Positions 50,076 to 63,468 of a stretch of 64,000 nucleotides of DNA are shown in pieces. Positions within the stretch are counted from its first letter, which is position 1. The number at the start of each line of letters is the position of its first letter. The stretch is from Lineus longissimus (Eukaryota > Nemertea > Pilidiophora > Heteronemertea > Lineidae): NCBI RefSeq assembly GCF_910592395.1, contig NC_088309.1, positions 4,466,501 to 4,530,500 of the forward strand. Direction: 5' to 3'. The notes under the pieces are model-generated. The model was not told where the DNA came from. It saw nothing but the letters and a program-made list of their open reading frames with translations, and made no database searches. The translations under genes and the position numbers were made by a program.

Positions 50076-53000
50076 CAGTCCGATCCACCAGATGACTCCA
50101 AATCAGACTTGGCATCAGAACTAGCTTTTGATCCCTTGCCCGATGATGGTGGGTCACTCAGGATCTCTTCCTCTGACGGCAACTGAAAGGCAGCATGACG
50201 ACATGAATTATGCATTGGCATACATCACTCGTTGTGACTTTGTCCTCATAAGGCCAATTCGGGACGAATGGAAGTTACGATATAACACCACAGAACCTCT
50301 TTTCATGCAACGAAGCAATGATAAAGATGATCAATTTTGCCCTTCCACTACAAAAAGGGGTTACATTTTCACAACCCAGAAAGGTTTTCTTTGGAGGAAT
50401 ATAATAAAGGTGTGAGAAGACTACTTTGAGGAGACAAAATCTTCCTTCTTACTTCAATCAATCTTAAGATGACAAAGCAAACTAGAAGAGTCCACAAACC
50501 TCCAACTCCTCTTCTTCGGATGCATCTTTCTTCCCTCTTTTACTCTTCCTCTCCTTTTTTGCCTTCTTCTTCAAAGGCTTATCACTATCTGACGAGTTTG
50601 ACCCAGATGAACTCGAGATGAACTCCTTGCTCTTATAGTTCGACCCAGCACCGGCATGGCCCTCCTTCTTTGGACTCTTAGACGAAGTAGGAGATTTCTT
50701 CTTGCCTGGTTTACTGGATGGGATATTAAGATATTAGTTCTAGGGAGGGAGGTCTAGATGTAGGTCATGGGAGGCTCACTAGAAAAGCATCCACCATTCA
50801 TATCACTAAATTTAGTTTCATTTACAGGAAATGGCAACTGTTCGAATAATTCCTAATGTCAGAAGCAATGGGACAGGTCAGGTACAATGTATCAGACTAG
50901 TCAAAGTCATCTCAACCACAAGACCATGGCACCCCATCACAAGGAAATTGCCGGACATCTCGCAAAACAGAAACCAGAGACAAGGGATTATGCCGTCCTT
51001 CAATTTTCTTACCGTTCTCTCTTAGCCTTGGGCGACCCTTCCTCTTCATCAAAGTCAGCAGCCTCCACTTTGTTGGCCTCATACTCTGCCAAAGCAACCT
51101 TGTACTCCTCCTTTGCTTTTACAGCAAGCTTCTCATATTTCTGAAATTTTAGTTACAAAAACCTATCTCATTCCAAATTTTTATTTCAATCGTCCCTTTT
51201 CAGACTTCACTGCATATGGATGTTCCTTCGAGTGCGTAATGCAGGTACATGTATCTGTGAATGACGTAATTCCAGTTAACTGTTCTTTACTACCCATGTC
51301 TTATCATGCATTAACTCAAAAAATTCACCAATTCAATTGGCATTCAGAAACCAGACACTACATGTAACTTATCAGACGAACAAGTTACTTTGGTAAAGTA
51401 GTTGCGGCCCTGAGGACATGTTGAAGGCATCCCGGGGAACTTGTCCTTTTGGCAACTGCATAGAAAGCCAATAACTCGACCACTGGGTTGTGGAAGTAGA
51501 ACAACTGAGGGTAATCCAAAACCTTACCGCTTTTTCCTCGGCAGTTATCACTCTCCACATCTCACCACCTTTTCTCGACACTTCTGTGATTGGGATGCCC
51601 GGGTACTCCTCCTTAATCTGCTCGCGGTGGTCATTCAACCAAAGGAAGTACGCCGCCATTGGCCGCTTGGGAGCATTCGGATCCTTCTTCGTTCCTTTCT
51701 TCTTCCTCCGTTCTTTCTTTTCCTTCGGTTCTCGTTTCACAGGCTGAAATGGTGAGTTGATGATATCTACAAAGATCAGTACATGTAAGTTGGTGACAAA
51801 GTTCATAACTTGTTTACTCCCAACTCATAAAGGATGATTAAGAACAACATGCAAATATTGTACCTGTTGGTATCATTCAAGTGTTATGGCTTAAGTACCG
51901 TGGCTTAAATACTGCCTCTAATGAACTGCAGATCTTCCTCATTAACTTACAGGAGCCTTCGCTCTTTGTTCCCTCTTCTTCTCCCTCTCCTTGGCCTTTT
52001 CTTCATTTCTTGACCGTCGCCGGGCCTTTTCTTCTTCATCAACGCTCGACCCACCCGAACCTTCATCCTCGTCTTCATCAGTTGTCGTGGCAACGTTACT
52101 GTCATATCTAAGACAAGGACAGGGACATAGTTCATGAGTGTTCAAGTGTTTGGGAAAATGGACAAGTGGACAAGAGCTTCATATAGACACAGTCGGAAAT
52201 CAATGAATTGACTGACTTTATAACGTAAGCACCAACATGCACAGTTTTCTTGAATATTCATCATAGCTCATAGGGGATTAATCATATAAAAAGCTGCAAC
52301 TCTGTCACCTATCTTTTCTTCAATTCACACAAGATGATCAAAGTGACTTACTCTTCAGCAACATCACTTCCACTTCCTTCTGGTTTGAAAGAGACATCAG
52401 AGCTGTCGTCGTCGTCGTCATCCTCATCGCGCAGTTTTCCCTCACGCTTCATCCTCTCGAGGTAGGCATCGTGGTTGTCCTCATCATCACTTCCACCCAT
52501 ATCCTCTGCGTAGACACTTCCCTAGAACATAAGAAGATAGTTGACATTTTATGTGGAGGGAGAATTTTTGCTTCACTTCACGAATACTACATGGTTTAAA
52601 GTACAGAAAAATGAACATGTACATGTACAGGGACATCTGCCACCTAACTGAAGGCTGTTCCGTGTCTGTAGCTATTATGGAACATCTTGCTCAATTGCAT
52701 CCCTTGACATTCAAGACCAAGAAAGATTCAGAGTTGAAATCACAAACAAACAGTTCTAAAAATGTGAACGTGGTGAACAGCACTTACCATCTTCTTACTG
52801 CCTCCAATGTTCTTTACTTGCAGCTTCTTTGCCGATACAAAATCATAAAGTTTCCCATATTCATCCCTGAAACATGAACAGAAACACCTGATGTCATTCT
52901 GTAAGTCAGTGATAGCAAATGATGGGTCTGAATTATAGCAGTCTTGATTCTATGTCTAAGTTCACAATCATGCCTTGGCTTTGAACCAATGTCTGCTTAC

Positions 53001-56000
53001 TAATCTGTGGATTATGCTTGCAATAGCACAAGGCACAACTTCACTTTCATTTCACAAGCTTGGTGGCAAAACCTGATGTACAAGTACACTGTCCTTGCTA
53101 TAGGACTTGCCTTGCACCACCTGAAGTATCATCATGTTTCACTTACTTCTCAATACTACTGAATGTATACATGGTCCCTGCTTGCGTCTCAATCTCAAAA
53201 TCAAACGAGCGAGAACTGCCGGCACTTCTGGCAAAGTTGACACTTCCAATCTCGTCAAATCTGACATGAATGGGTGGTTTATGGACGAACATGAAGCCCT
53301 TCTCTAATGGGTACAAGTATCCAGAACTGGCCTTGAATGAGCAGACGACAGCTTGTGTACCTGAATGGCTGAAATGGAAAAGAAGCAGATTTTTAGAACA
53401 GCAATGTCGATAGAGACAACAGGATGAAAAAATTTTCCAAACATTTATCACATCGTATCATTTTTCTCAAACTTGTTTACAGACACAACAAATATTGAAC
53501 CTTGTCTTTCATCTCAAGTCATACTGCACGTTCCATATCTGGACAACACAGAAAATAATTCAACAACTTACCCCATAAAACTTCCCGGTACTGTAATCTT
53601 CCTTGTCAGAAGCGCCTTCATTACACGACTGATTATTTCATAACTTGGGCCGCTCATTTCCTTGGTCAGTTTTCCTTCATATTTCTCTTCAAGTTCATCC
53701 CTGTAACAAACATGACAGGACTTCCATTGTAGTCGCTTTAGGCTAACACAATAGGCACTGGTATACATTCCGATCAAGCCCAGACCACTAAACACAGGTT
53801 GTGTGACAATTATGGTTCGGTGCCAATCGGGGTTGTTGACCTAGCGTGACTCCTGTTATTTAGGCAGAGCAGTTATTTTCAAGCTAGGCATGTTTTCACT
53901 TGTCTTTTGCTTGCCCTGACATTGGAACCAGGTACAAAGAATATTGGTTTTGTATCTCATTCAGAGTAGGGGCAACCAAGTAGAGCCCATGGTCACAAGA
54001 AGTGAGGAAGTGCCAGACACCACCCCATGTTGACAACGAGAATAACTTTGATCCCAAACAATGCTAGGAGAGGACACCGCTCTTGATAGGATGAACAGGA
54101 CTTCTGCGCGATGACAAGTCTAGGATAACAAAAGGGAACTTACTCCGGTATGGCTAATTCTAACGTCATCTCTTCCTCCTTCTGGAACAACAGGATCAGG
54201 AATGGATATCTCGTCTGTCCCTGCTTGAGGGGTGGGTCTAAACTCACCTAATAGAAGAAAGGAGGAATGTCAATTCATTAAGAAAATTGCTAGCAACTTC
54301 ATAGGGAGGGATGAGACTCCTCCTGTTTCAGATCAGTCCCATAGTGGTTAGAGTGCAGGGTCCATAATCAGAAGGTAGTGGATTTGACAATACAAAGGAT
54401 TACTGCCGCTTCATCTTTATGTCCTAGAGAAGGACACCAGATCCTACATTTGTGATACTTCTTGCCACCCAAGCGTATAAATTGGCACCAAGCTCGCTTG
54501 GGAAGTTAACCAGGGATGGGAACAGCATCCTGACAGATAGAACCATGTACTCCGAGTTGTAGGATGCTGCAAAAATGGGATAAGCTTCAGCCTGTTTAGC
54601 AGTGTCGGCAGACTTTAAACAAACAGCTTCATGGCCCTGGGATGAAGACTAAAAGGCTTTGAGTAACTTACCACAAAAAACATTTGTCGTCCATCTTTGT
54701 GTGGTAACAGGAATAATCGCAGAATTGTTTTGTGTGGAATTTTATAATCGTATGTTTTTCCATGAAGTTGAATGAAGGTCCCAAATATTTTGATGTCGTA
54801 CCGACCTCTGGAACAAAAACAAGATTGATGTTAAGTTCATGAAACTGGAAAGTGTCTGGTGATAATAGTTCACTAGCCAATATGAAACATTCTGATGAGG
54901 TCAAGTCATAGTCATACGCATGGATATGCAGTTCAGTACAGTTCTCATAAACATTACAATAACAATTTACTCAATACTTGAACTTTTTTATACCTTGGCG
55001 TGAGACACTGTATTTCTTCAAAGATTGCCAATGCATCGCCGGTTGCTTGAATAATGTCGGCTTTTCCCATGATTCTTTCGTGAAATTCCTGAAAGAACAA
55101 AGACACAAATCATAAAATTTCAAATTCAGTTACTGCCATGTTTTAATAAGATCACAATGCATTGCTCTCTTTGCTCAATTTTAAAATGTAGAAAACACAT
55201 GGCTCTTTATGTTGACAATGCACTGGTATGATAAACTATTTTTTACAAAACTCCTCCCCCAGTCTTCAGTGTATTAGGTCCACCCAGTAGAACTACCAAT
55301 AAAGAAGGGTTGATGGTGGTAACTTTCTATGTGAAGGGCAGCCTGGTTGAATTGAGGGCTGGATTTAACTTACGGCAACAGGGTCAGCATCCGGAGATGT
55401 TGTATCTGGTGGGACGTGGAACCTCATCTCCATCAATGAGACAGCTGCATCGTCGTTTGGATGAAACTCCATCGTCACCTCATTTTTACCGACCCTGCTC
55501 TGCGAGACGTTATACAGTGGTACATCAAAGGCCAAGTTGTTGCCAACTTCTAATTCCAGCGCATTTCCTAAACGTAAAAAAGGGGTCTGTGTAATAACAA
55601 TATCTCTCACAGATTAAAGATTTTGAACAAGTGTACAAGCAGTGTAACAGATCTCCTCGGGCAAAATGCACCAGTTTGGTTTTTTTAACTCTGGGGCCAT
55701 CCTGTTTACAGCCAGAATACGTGCACAGAAATTCGTAGTTTTTGCTCAGACCAAGTCAGTGTTGTTGTGACAAATAGAATTTTATGTCAATGTTGCTGAA
55801 ATTCCCCACTTTGACATCATGACTTACCCACAAACTTTGCTGCTCCCCAATTCCATCCCTTGACCGATAGATCCTTCTTGACTATTTCTAAATCACATGT
55901 TTTGTTGAAGAACGTGGACAATTTGCTAAAGTCCTAAAAAGACGAAGAGAAAATTTAGATTATTCTCTGCAGCAGTAGCCTATAAACACAGCAAGTAATT

Positions 56001-56827
56001 GTGGACAATAACATTTAACAAGCCAATGATTTCGTCAGTCAGCAAGTGCACTGACAAAGATAAACACTGATCGTTTAAGAAAGGGAACAAATCCCGGTCT
56101 CTGTTGATGGTTTGTTGACATTGTCTAAATATTTCATAATACCTACACTCTCCTTTAAGCCATCGTATCTGTAGACACTGGAACCAGTCACGACCTTGAG
56201 GCAGTGACCCCTGGCTCTAATCAACCACTGGATCTTCTCAATATCTGCCGTTTGGTACTGGTCAACAATACCAGTCTTTATATTCTTGAATGTCACATTA
56301 GAGGACTGCAACTTCAGGCGACCAGGTGTCTACAACATAATGTTTGCTATTATCATTCTCTCTCTCATCAAATAGGAACTTTGTGACAGATTTTTGGGTT
56401 ACGACAAATAAAGTTCTCATCAAAATACCAAATGATTTTACTACTGGCATCTTTCTCAGCCATTATGAGTTGGGTAGCTTATCACGTGTTTCAATCCCAA
56501 CACAGGAAAATGTACTGACCCCCTCCCTCCCCATGCTTTGACACTGCCGGACAGCATGAACTATTTTAACTCACAACAAGAATAACATGTCATGCCTATT
56601 CTAATACCAGGAGTTTCTAAATGTTGGTGCCAGTGCTATGCCATATGTGTTCTTGCTAATTGCTATATTGAGTATGGATGGAAGATCATTCATAAAACCC
56701 GCCTGTTCTCTCTTCACACAGTAAAATTTTTCATCGCTATTGCCGACGATTTTGACATAGACCTTGATCTTACCATGCAACCACGGACTTCCTGCAGAAC
56801 ATCTGGATACTCCAGGGCATCTCCCAT
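50075..56827 (-). CDS. SSRP1: FACT complex subunit SSRP1 (HMG-box histone chaperone)
   Basis: With SPT16 it forms FACT, which loosens and rebuilds nucleosomes during transcription and replication. Sixteen coding exons on the minus strand: 56827-56774, 56329-56147, 55933-55828, 55567-55374, 55088-54994, 54807-54672, 54247-54144, 53700-53572, 53368-53147, 52866-52788, 52521-52352, 52107-51951, 51743-51528, 51140-51013, 50713-50500, 50182-50075. All phases agree, giving 764 residues (human 709). The N-terminal dimerisation region has [10 protein letters not shown] and [11 protein letters not shown]. The middle tandem-PH region has [24 protein letters not shown] and [14 protein letters not shown]. 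Two acidic serine-rich stretches follow. The HMG box lies near residues 562-632 ([20 protein letters not shown]). The tail is Lys/Ser-rich. The start is placed by alignment of [14 protein letters not shown] with the family N-terminus; an in-frame upstream exon is listed separately. Confidence 0.95.
54338..54605 (+). mobile_element. tRNA-derived SINE in SSRP1 intron
   Basis: Head atagtggttagagtgcaggg, with ccataatcagaaggt and a box B-like gtggatttgac. The body includes ctgccgcttcatctttatgtcc, agaaggacacc and a cacccaagcgtataaattgg block. It matches the order of the copy near 30521, so both belong to one family. It lies antisense to SSRP1. Confidence 0.6.
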
Positions 56828-56935
56828 GATATCAAACTGGAAAACATAGAAACAGACTACAAATGACAATACTTCTCCTTGACCTTTGGTTTACGGTACA
56901 TTGTACCCTAGGTGAGCAGAAGGAGTCACACTCAC

Positions 56936-57001
56936 AGTCGTGACAGCGATGCTGACAGGAGGAGTGTGACGAGCATACAGCTCCAGTCCAGGCGCTGCCA
57001 T
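56936..57001 (-). other. SSRP1: Possible upstream coding exon of SSRP1
   Basis: Reading the minus strand, an ATG with A at -3 and G at +4 opens 22 codons (MAAPGLELYARHTPPVSIAV...) ending at a GTGAGT donor. Splicing to the acceptor before 56836 keeps frame through FDI into the family start, extending the protein by 25 residues. Other SSRP1 proteins start near MGDALEY-like sequence. The exon may therefore be 5' UTR with a chance open frame. Confidence 0.35.
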
Positions 57002-57011
57002 ACTATTTACC

Positions 57012-57093
57012 AGGTCAGGTAGCGTACATTCCTATTAAACAAAAATAGGCCTAGGTCAGGTAGCGTACATTCCTATTAAACAAAAATAGGCCT
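57012..57093. repeat. Perfect 41-bp tandem duplication
   Basis: The segment beginning aggtcaggtagcgtacattc occurs twice head to tail (57012-57052, 57053-57093) without a mismatch. It lies directly upstream of the possible first SSRP1 exon, in the promoter or 5' UTR area. Confidence 0.9.
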
Positions 57094-58102
57094 AAGGCCA
57101 AGCCCAAGGGTACCGAGGGCAAGACAGAGAGCGACCAGAGAGTTTTGAGTTCAACTGGGTCAAACAGACATCCTCATCTCATCTCATGAATCAGGCCAAC
57201 TTAGGAGAAGTATTTCTATGTCTAGTAGACCCTACTACTACTAGTAGGCTACAGCATAATTGCAGAGCACAATCACTCAGTAGGCCTAATCATGTGATGC
57301 AGAACTGTCAGAATAGGGAGAATTAGGCCTAGCATACTAAGCCTAGCACCTAGCATGCTAGGCTATGGTGTGGAGGACTAGGTCTAGGACTAGGTCCTCT
57401 ACGCCAGCCCATCTGATTGTGATTGACTGAGATTTGATGACATTTCAGATTTCTGATTTCATTTGTCAATGATTCGTTACAACTTTCATTCCACATGTTC
57501 CAAATATTCAGATAATTCCCGCATACGTCTTGAATTTAAATATAATTCATTTATTGTTACTTACTACACTGTCGACTGTGTGCAATATCGGCAGATTTTG
57601 CAATGCGTTGTTGGGATAAGCAGCACGAAAAGCATGGAGAAGCCAACTTAGAGGCTCGAAGGGATATGGACTCAAATTGTGATTATAATGGATAGTTATT
57701 TGCACAGTTTCTTGAAAATATTAAAGCGTTTCTTTCAATTGACAATCAATTTTGATTTGTATAACAGATAAAAATCTTTTTTGATACCATATAATGCACC
57801 AGTAGTACCAACTCACCTAAACTACCATCACCGCAGCTACCAAATCCCTTTCATTTGTCTCAAGCTATTTCGCGCGAAAGATTTTACAGACACCCACCCT
57901 GACAGGCACCTGCCAATGCGTTGACAACAATCAACGCTAGGTGTCGCCTCTATTAATTGAAAAGTGTCTTTGTTGCGACTGGACTTTGCTCACCCTTCTG
58001 TGACATAATCCAGCATAATCATTGACCTCAGCCAAAGTTCCCAAACGCGGGCTATTCAATTTGCGTCTTTGACCTCCCGATTTGCTCTGCAGAACGTTTG
58101 AT
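57094..58102. other. Shared divergent promoter region (SSRP1 and membrane protein gene)
   Basis: About 1 kb between two genes transcribed away from each other. It contains short palindromic runs built on ctag/aggcct (57230-57400, e.g. ctaggtctaggactaggtcc). No coding exon or clear core promoter motif was found. A bidirectional promoter is plausible from the layout. Confidence 0.4.
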
Positions 58103-60348
58103 ATGGAGTTCAAGCTTCCAATATCGCAACTGGCCATGACTTTTGTGCCATGTTTGCTTGTTTTCCTCACTGTTTTCATGAGCAGGAAGAGTTACTTCTT
58201 GGTGTGCGGCCTCCTATGCTTTTTCTATAGTGTGGGCTACACCGTATTCCCTGAGCATCTTCTCAAGTTATCCCTTGGGCGGGTAAGACCAGGCCTAAAC
58301 AATACAATAATAGTGTAATAGCAATTTAAATTTGGGTTCAGAACACTTCAATAACCAGGTATCAACTTATTTTAGTTGGGCTTTTTTGCAGCGACCTCTT
58401 CTTCCAGTCTTTTGATTCATCTTTTATTATCTATTCTTTGCCTTTGGTTATGTTTCAGTTGGCTGGTCTGACCATTGATCACTGGACACAATATGTCTTG
58501 CAGCAATTGGGAGTGGTTGCATTTGGGACATGTTGCGTCTTCTTTTTCTACCGGAATTCAAGTGATGAGCGTGTCAGCAAATTGGTTCTGTCAACATTTG
58601 CACAGGTATGATACCATTATACCAATTATTTTGTTTTAAATACATGTAGGGGCCTACCATGGTTAAGTAACTGTTTAGAGTTAGTGCACTGTGCCTTGGT
58701 TTGGTGGCAATGGTTAGGCATTCATAATGGCTTGGGCTGGTGCAAAATGAGCACTCAATTCAGTGTGTAGGTGAAATCATATCTTTCTTAAATTCTTTTT
58801 TTCATTTCATTTTCCAGGCATTGGTGGGGGAATTGGTGGCTTTTGGATGCTTACAGATGAGGGTTTCGAAAAATGTCCCAGTTCTTAGCAAAGATGGAAA
58901 ACTGATGCCTGCAACTGGTCTGCAGCTTCCTTCTGAGGTGAGTTTTGTGTTACTTTATCTGACCTGGTGGCATATATATGGCCACTAAAAGATCACGTTT
59001 TAAGTTAAATATTTAATGATTGTTTTTCAGGATTTCTGTGTCATGTATTCAGGAGTCACCATTTTCCTCATCACTACTCTGGCACACTATCTGAGAAGTC
59101 CATCTCCAAAACCCCAGGCTCCTGCAAGATATGATACCCAGATGGGGGTTCACAGGACTATCCTCAGCTACAGCTTGTTGTTTTCTGCCTTGAATTGTCT
59201 GACGAACGTTGAATTGACATTGCAACTCTTTTCGGGGGTAAGTAGCTCACTACCACGTCCTTGGTACATCTGCATCCACTCTAATAACGTGAAACAGACA
59301 AGTGACATCAAAGATGGAGTTAAGTTCAATAGTACTGTGTAGTTATGTGGCATGGCAAAGATTCTCAGTGGAACTGAAGAGCCTTTGCTGTCCTACCAGG
59401 CCTGTGTTTTTTAAAAAAATCAAAAAGCTACTAGTCCAGTGACCAGGTGACATGGTTGGCCATCTGTAAAATAATCATTGTAAACAAAAATTGTTCATCC
59501 TCAACTTCAGACAATATCAGAACTTAACTTAAATGCAAAATTTCTAATCTTAATCTCTAAATTTGGATGTTTTACTTTTAGAGTGAGGCCAAGGTCCGAG
59601 TGGATGATTTCATTTGCTTCACTGCCCAGTTGATGGGAGTGATCCTTTTAGCCCAGGTATCAATGGTTCAAGGTTCCGCTGATTTCGTCAACAAAGATGA
59701 CCAGGCAGCCATCTTCAAGAGCAATGCTGTTGTGAGTAGATTCATTTGCATTAGGGCACCTTTAAAGGGGACTAAGGGGAGAAGCTAGGCAGTCAAATTG
59801 GTGGTCTTCTGGTGACGAGTACATGTAGATGCATTTAGGACCAGGAGCTTAGGTTGTGTTAGATTCACCAATAATTACAATCCTATCAATACAAGTGGGC
59901 GTACATGTAGTTTAATTGTACTGTGACAGAGACAGAGACACCTATCTGTACCTTCGTGTAACTTCATCTGACCTATCTAATACACGATGCATGCTCCAGT
60001 ATAAAGAGGTATGGCCTAAGTGCTTAGTTTACGTACCGGATTATTCATCAAAGGGGGTTAGAAAAAAATTAGAAGTTATCAATTGGGGTTGAAGACCTTT
60101 AGTTATTTATTGGAATATCAGTACATGTTTTACTTAATCTTTGATAAAGAGTGTTTGCCTTTTTTCAGTTGATGCTGGTATCCTTGGGTATCAGCGCATA
60201 CCATGCTTTCCATGTTATGAAGCTCCCTACCAAATTGTTGGTGGCCTGCACGATTTTCGACGTCGGTATTCTGATCAACAGTGTTGCTGCGATCGTTCGT
60301 GCGAGTGGGATGGAGCTTGACTTGAAAGAATCCAAGAAACGAAAATAA
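58103..60348 (+). CDS. Multi-pass membrane protein with C-terminal KKRK, unrecognised family
   Basis: Six exons: 58103-58282, 58459-58605, 58818-58937, 59031-59237, 59582-59731 and 60169-60348, giving 327 residues. Every junction is phase 0. There are eight or nine hydrophobic segments, for example LAMTFVPCLLVFLTVFM, YFLVCGLLCFFYSVGYTVF, YSGVTIFLITTLAHYL, FICFTAQLMGVILLAQVSMV and LLVACTIFDVGILINSVAAI. They are joined by short loops. The last four residues, KKRK, fit the KKXX retrieval signal of ER membrane proteins, so ER residence is inferred. No transporter, enzyme or receptor signature was recognised. The start is the first ATG (atatggagtt) and directly precedes the first hydrophobic stretch. 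The gene runs divergently from SSRP1. An AATAAA follows 250 bases after the stop. Confidence 0.8.
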
Positions 60349-60597
60349 ACGCTCGCAGTACCTGATTGAGGATTGTAACGATTGTATAAGGCCTCAGCCA
60401 TTCATTTAAAATGTGAAATTGAATTTGAGGTTTTTCACTTATTAAAAGAATATGCTTTATATAGCCTAAACATTGCTGTTGTGTACACCAATATAGATAT
60501 ACTCTATAGATCAGTTTTCATCCCATAGACTTGATATCACATGTAAGAGGTAATATATCCATAGAGTCCATAGTGTTATTTACCATTCACTTCATGA

Positions 60598-60603
60598 AAT
60601 AAA
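60598..60603 (+). terminator. Polyadenylation signal AATAAA
   Basis: Canonical hexamer 250 bases downstream of the membrane-protein stop codon. It is the first in that 3' flank and the likely end of its transcript. Confidence 0.5.
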
Positions 60604-60956
60604 CGTGGAGAAAAATATTTGGCAATGAAATTAAACAAAAAATTAGAATCATAATTTATCAAGCAACTAGTGGTTTTTTTTGTCTGAATGATGAGAATTG
60701 ATCCGACCTGACTATTATTTTACCATTGTTTTTGTTAATACCTTCATCTTATCTTTGTAATTGGTCAGTATGGAAATGCAGGGATATAAGTCTTTTTTGA
60801 ATATTCGTTGTTAGGCTTGTCCTGTATCCTCAGTGATTTAAAAAAGTTCTCTCAAATGCTGGATTGTAATAAAGGACAAAACCCAGATGTATCTATCCCT
60901 TTGCATGTATGATGTTGACTATATATTTGATGTTGTTTTTAAAATGTAAGTGTATA

Positions 60957-61148
60957 CAGGGTGTCAAACATTCATGTAACACGCAATTTTGACTTGTTCA
61001 AACACTTTCGTTTGTAACATTTGATGTGTATTTTACACGTACACTAACAGTTATAAAAATTCGGATACCTGCAAAAAAGGTAGCTCACCCAAAAGTTTTA
61101 TATGTATTGGTACATGTAAGTTTCGTATTGTGTTTTTGTGACACCCTG
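60957..61148. mobile_element. Short mariner-type MITE
   Basis: The ends are cagggtgtca and its exact reverse complement tgacaccctg, each next to a TA dinucleotide (60955-60956 and 61149-61150). This is the target duplication of Tc1/mariner elements. The 192-bp body has no coding capacity. The ends resemble those of common mariner/pogo derivatives. Confidence 0.65.
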
Positions 61149-63178
61149 TACACAAGGGAGGTGCTAGATAAGTGCACATGGCAGCTCTCGCAACTCACTT
61201 TGAGTTATTCATCATTAAATCATTATTCATGCTGTAATACATATAGGATAATACATGTACACATATTGTCGTTCATTTTCTGTATTTCTGCATATGACAT
61301 TTAGCACAGGCTTATAGGGAATTTATTATCTGCTTTGCATTAGTTTGTTTATTTGATAGCCTTAGCTTCTGCAATGTTTCAAAGTGCACAAGTGTGCTGT
61401 AAGAGACTACCTCAAAATAAGATTGGAGTGAACTTGTGTATCATATCAAGCAGGGCTTTTTTGGTGGTACATCTCCTAATACGATCTTAGTTACAATACA
61501 CCACTCATCATCAAGCACAACTTCAAGTATGTACCAGTGTAGATGAACCAAGTCCCAGAAAATCATGAGGTGTGCCAAATTTACTCTTTTGATCGAAGTA
61601 CATGTGGTTATACCATGACATCTATCATAATGTATAAAAAAAACCACAGCTGTTTTAATATCTTCATTCACTTTACATCTGTGCAGTAAAATGGTTAACA
61701 GTAGCATTAGTACTAGCATTTAGAATACCCTGTAGTAATCTGACACTTATTAGATTCGTGATTCATACATGTAGACATTTTTGAGTACATGTATACTCAT
61801 TCGTTATTCATTTTCATGACATGAAATTTGTCATTTACAATGTATTCACTTTTTAAAGCTTCACAGTATACTTTATGTCTTTGAATCATACATGTACGTA
61901 GATGTGTTGTAGTTGATTGAATAAAATCTGTGTCATTTTCTTGTAGGATTAGCTTTTACCCCTTTACAATACATACTTGACACTCCTCAAGCATTTTTTG
62001 ATGACAACAGACCTCCATTTCAGCAAAATCTGAAAGAAATTTTTCTTTTTGATTTTTTAGGACCGTGGAAATAAAGTGGTTTATATAATACGTACCTATA
62101 ATGAGGCCATCTGGCATTAGCAGCATGTACAGAAACAGCAGTAATTGCCCCACATATCAGTTTGAATTCATAGAATATTAGTTGTGCACGTAAATCATTG
62201 GTTGTTCTCCGTCATAAATCTTTACACAAGGATTCTTTTATTATGTGCCATAAGGGGTTTTGTACTGCATACAAATTATTAAAAACCGGTATAAATGAAT
62301 TTCATGTTAAAAAAATAATTTCTCAAAAGTATTTATAGGAGGACAAGCATAATGCCACATCATTACTACATTTACATGTATCAGGTGTTTGTTACAGTGT
62401 CAGTATTGGTACAGATTGTACAAGTATTCAATGTAAATTGTTCGTCTCTATATTAAATGTTAACTGTAAAATGAAGTGTCGGTCATTATTACTTCACAAG
62501 GTGTCCCAAAAACAGTATAGTTTGCCAAAAATATTTAGATTATTCAAGACTACAGTTGTGATGCCCTCTGAAAGCTGGACGAACAAGAAACCCCAAGAGG
62601 CAACTCTGATTCTGCTTACAGAAATGCTTAAATTATACAACTTAGACAAGCAGGCACATGACAATTACATGTACATGTAGTTGAGTTGTGATAACACTGA
62701 AAGCATTTTCACGACTGGTAAATTGGTTATCATACCCGAGCATACAGAGGAGGCTACCAACCTTTGGAAGACAGTTGGCATTCAGGGAAGTGTAAGATGG
62801 AGCCCAACCTTGACATCTAACAGGTGGTGGATAGACGGACCTCTCAACTATTTTCAAGAGGTATACGCCGAGAGGCCATACATGTAGATATCAAGGAAAC
62901 TTTTCATTTTGCGTCTCCTATAATCTTGATCGAACACACTATACGGACAGGTATCTGCCTTTGCAGCTGTGGCTGTTCGAAGACATTTTAGATAGTGGAG
63001 GGGGCTTCAGTGAGAGACTTGGCCTGCCATACAGCTACAGAGCTGCAAGGACAATAGTGATGGCACGACACAAACACGACCACGCAACACCTGCTCTAAA
63101 GCCCATGTACGGGCAGCCATAGGAAATCGATGAGGTTTTCTTCCCGTCCTCCAGACAGTCACTCCTGATTTGATATTA
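61149..63178. other. Intergenic AT-rich stretch
   Basis: No gene supported. Open frames around 62438-62887 have no matching splice sites and no recognised similarity. Scattered acatgta palindromes are frequent. Confidence 0.35.
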
Positions 63179-63319
63179 TCAGCAGTCTTTCAAGACTGTT
63201 GTCAATACCTCCATAGTTGGTGGTGTAGGAAAATTCCCTCCCCGAAAGGAGATAGAAAAGTCATTGAAGCTGACCGGTAAACCAGTATCCTCAAGGACAG
63301 TGTTCACGTGGAGGTCAAC
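63179..63319 (-). other. Candidate last exon of a minus-strand gene extending past the window
   Basis: On the minus strand an AATTATCAG acceptor is followed by 46 codons and a stop (includes LEDTGLPVSFNDFSISFRGG and PTPPTMEVL). The peptide looks protein-like, but the family was not recognised and no upstream exon was securely joined. The polypyrimidine tract is weak. Confidence 0.25.
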
Positions 63320-63468
63320 CTGATAATTTGAAAATATATTACAGTACATCATCTTCACCATGTATGTTGTATTAAAATATATTTGGAGGAGAATTAATCA
63401 GCGAAGAAATTGAACATCTTATATACGGACATATTTTATTAAAAATATAACTTACTACGTACATGCTA

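Noticed and set aside
62438-62887. Adjacent plus-strand ORFs, one containing a Trp-rich segment
   Set aside because: No common frame, no splice sites joining them, and no family recognised. They might be a fragment of an old mobile element but nothing proves it.
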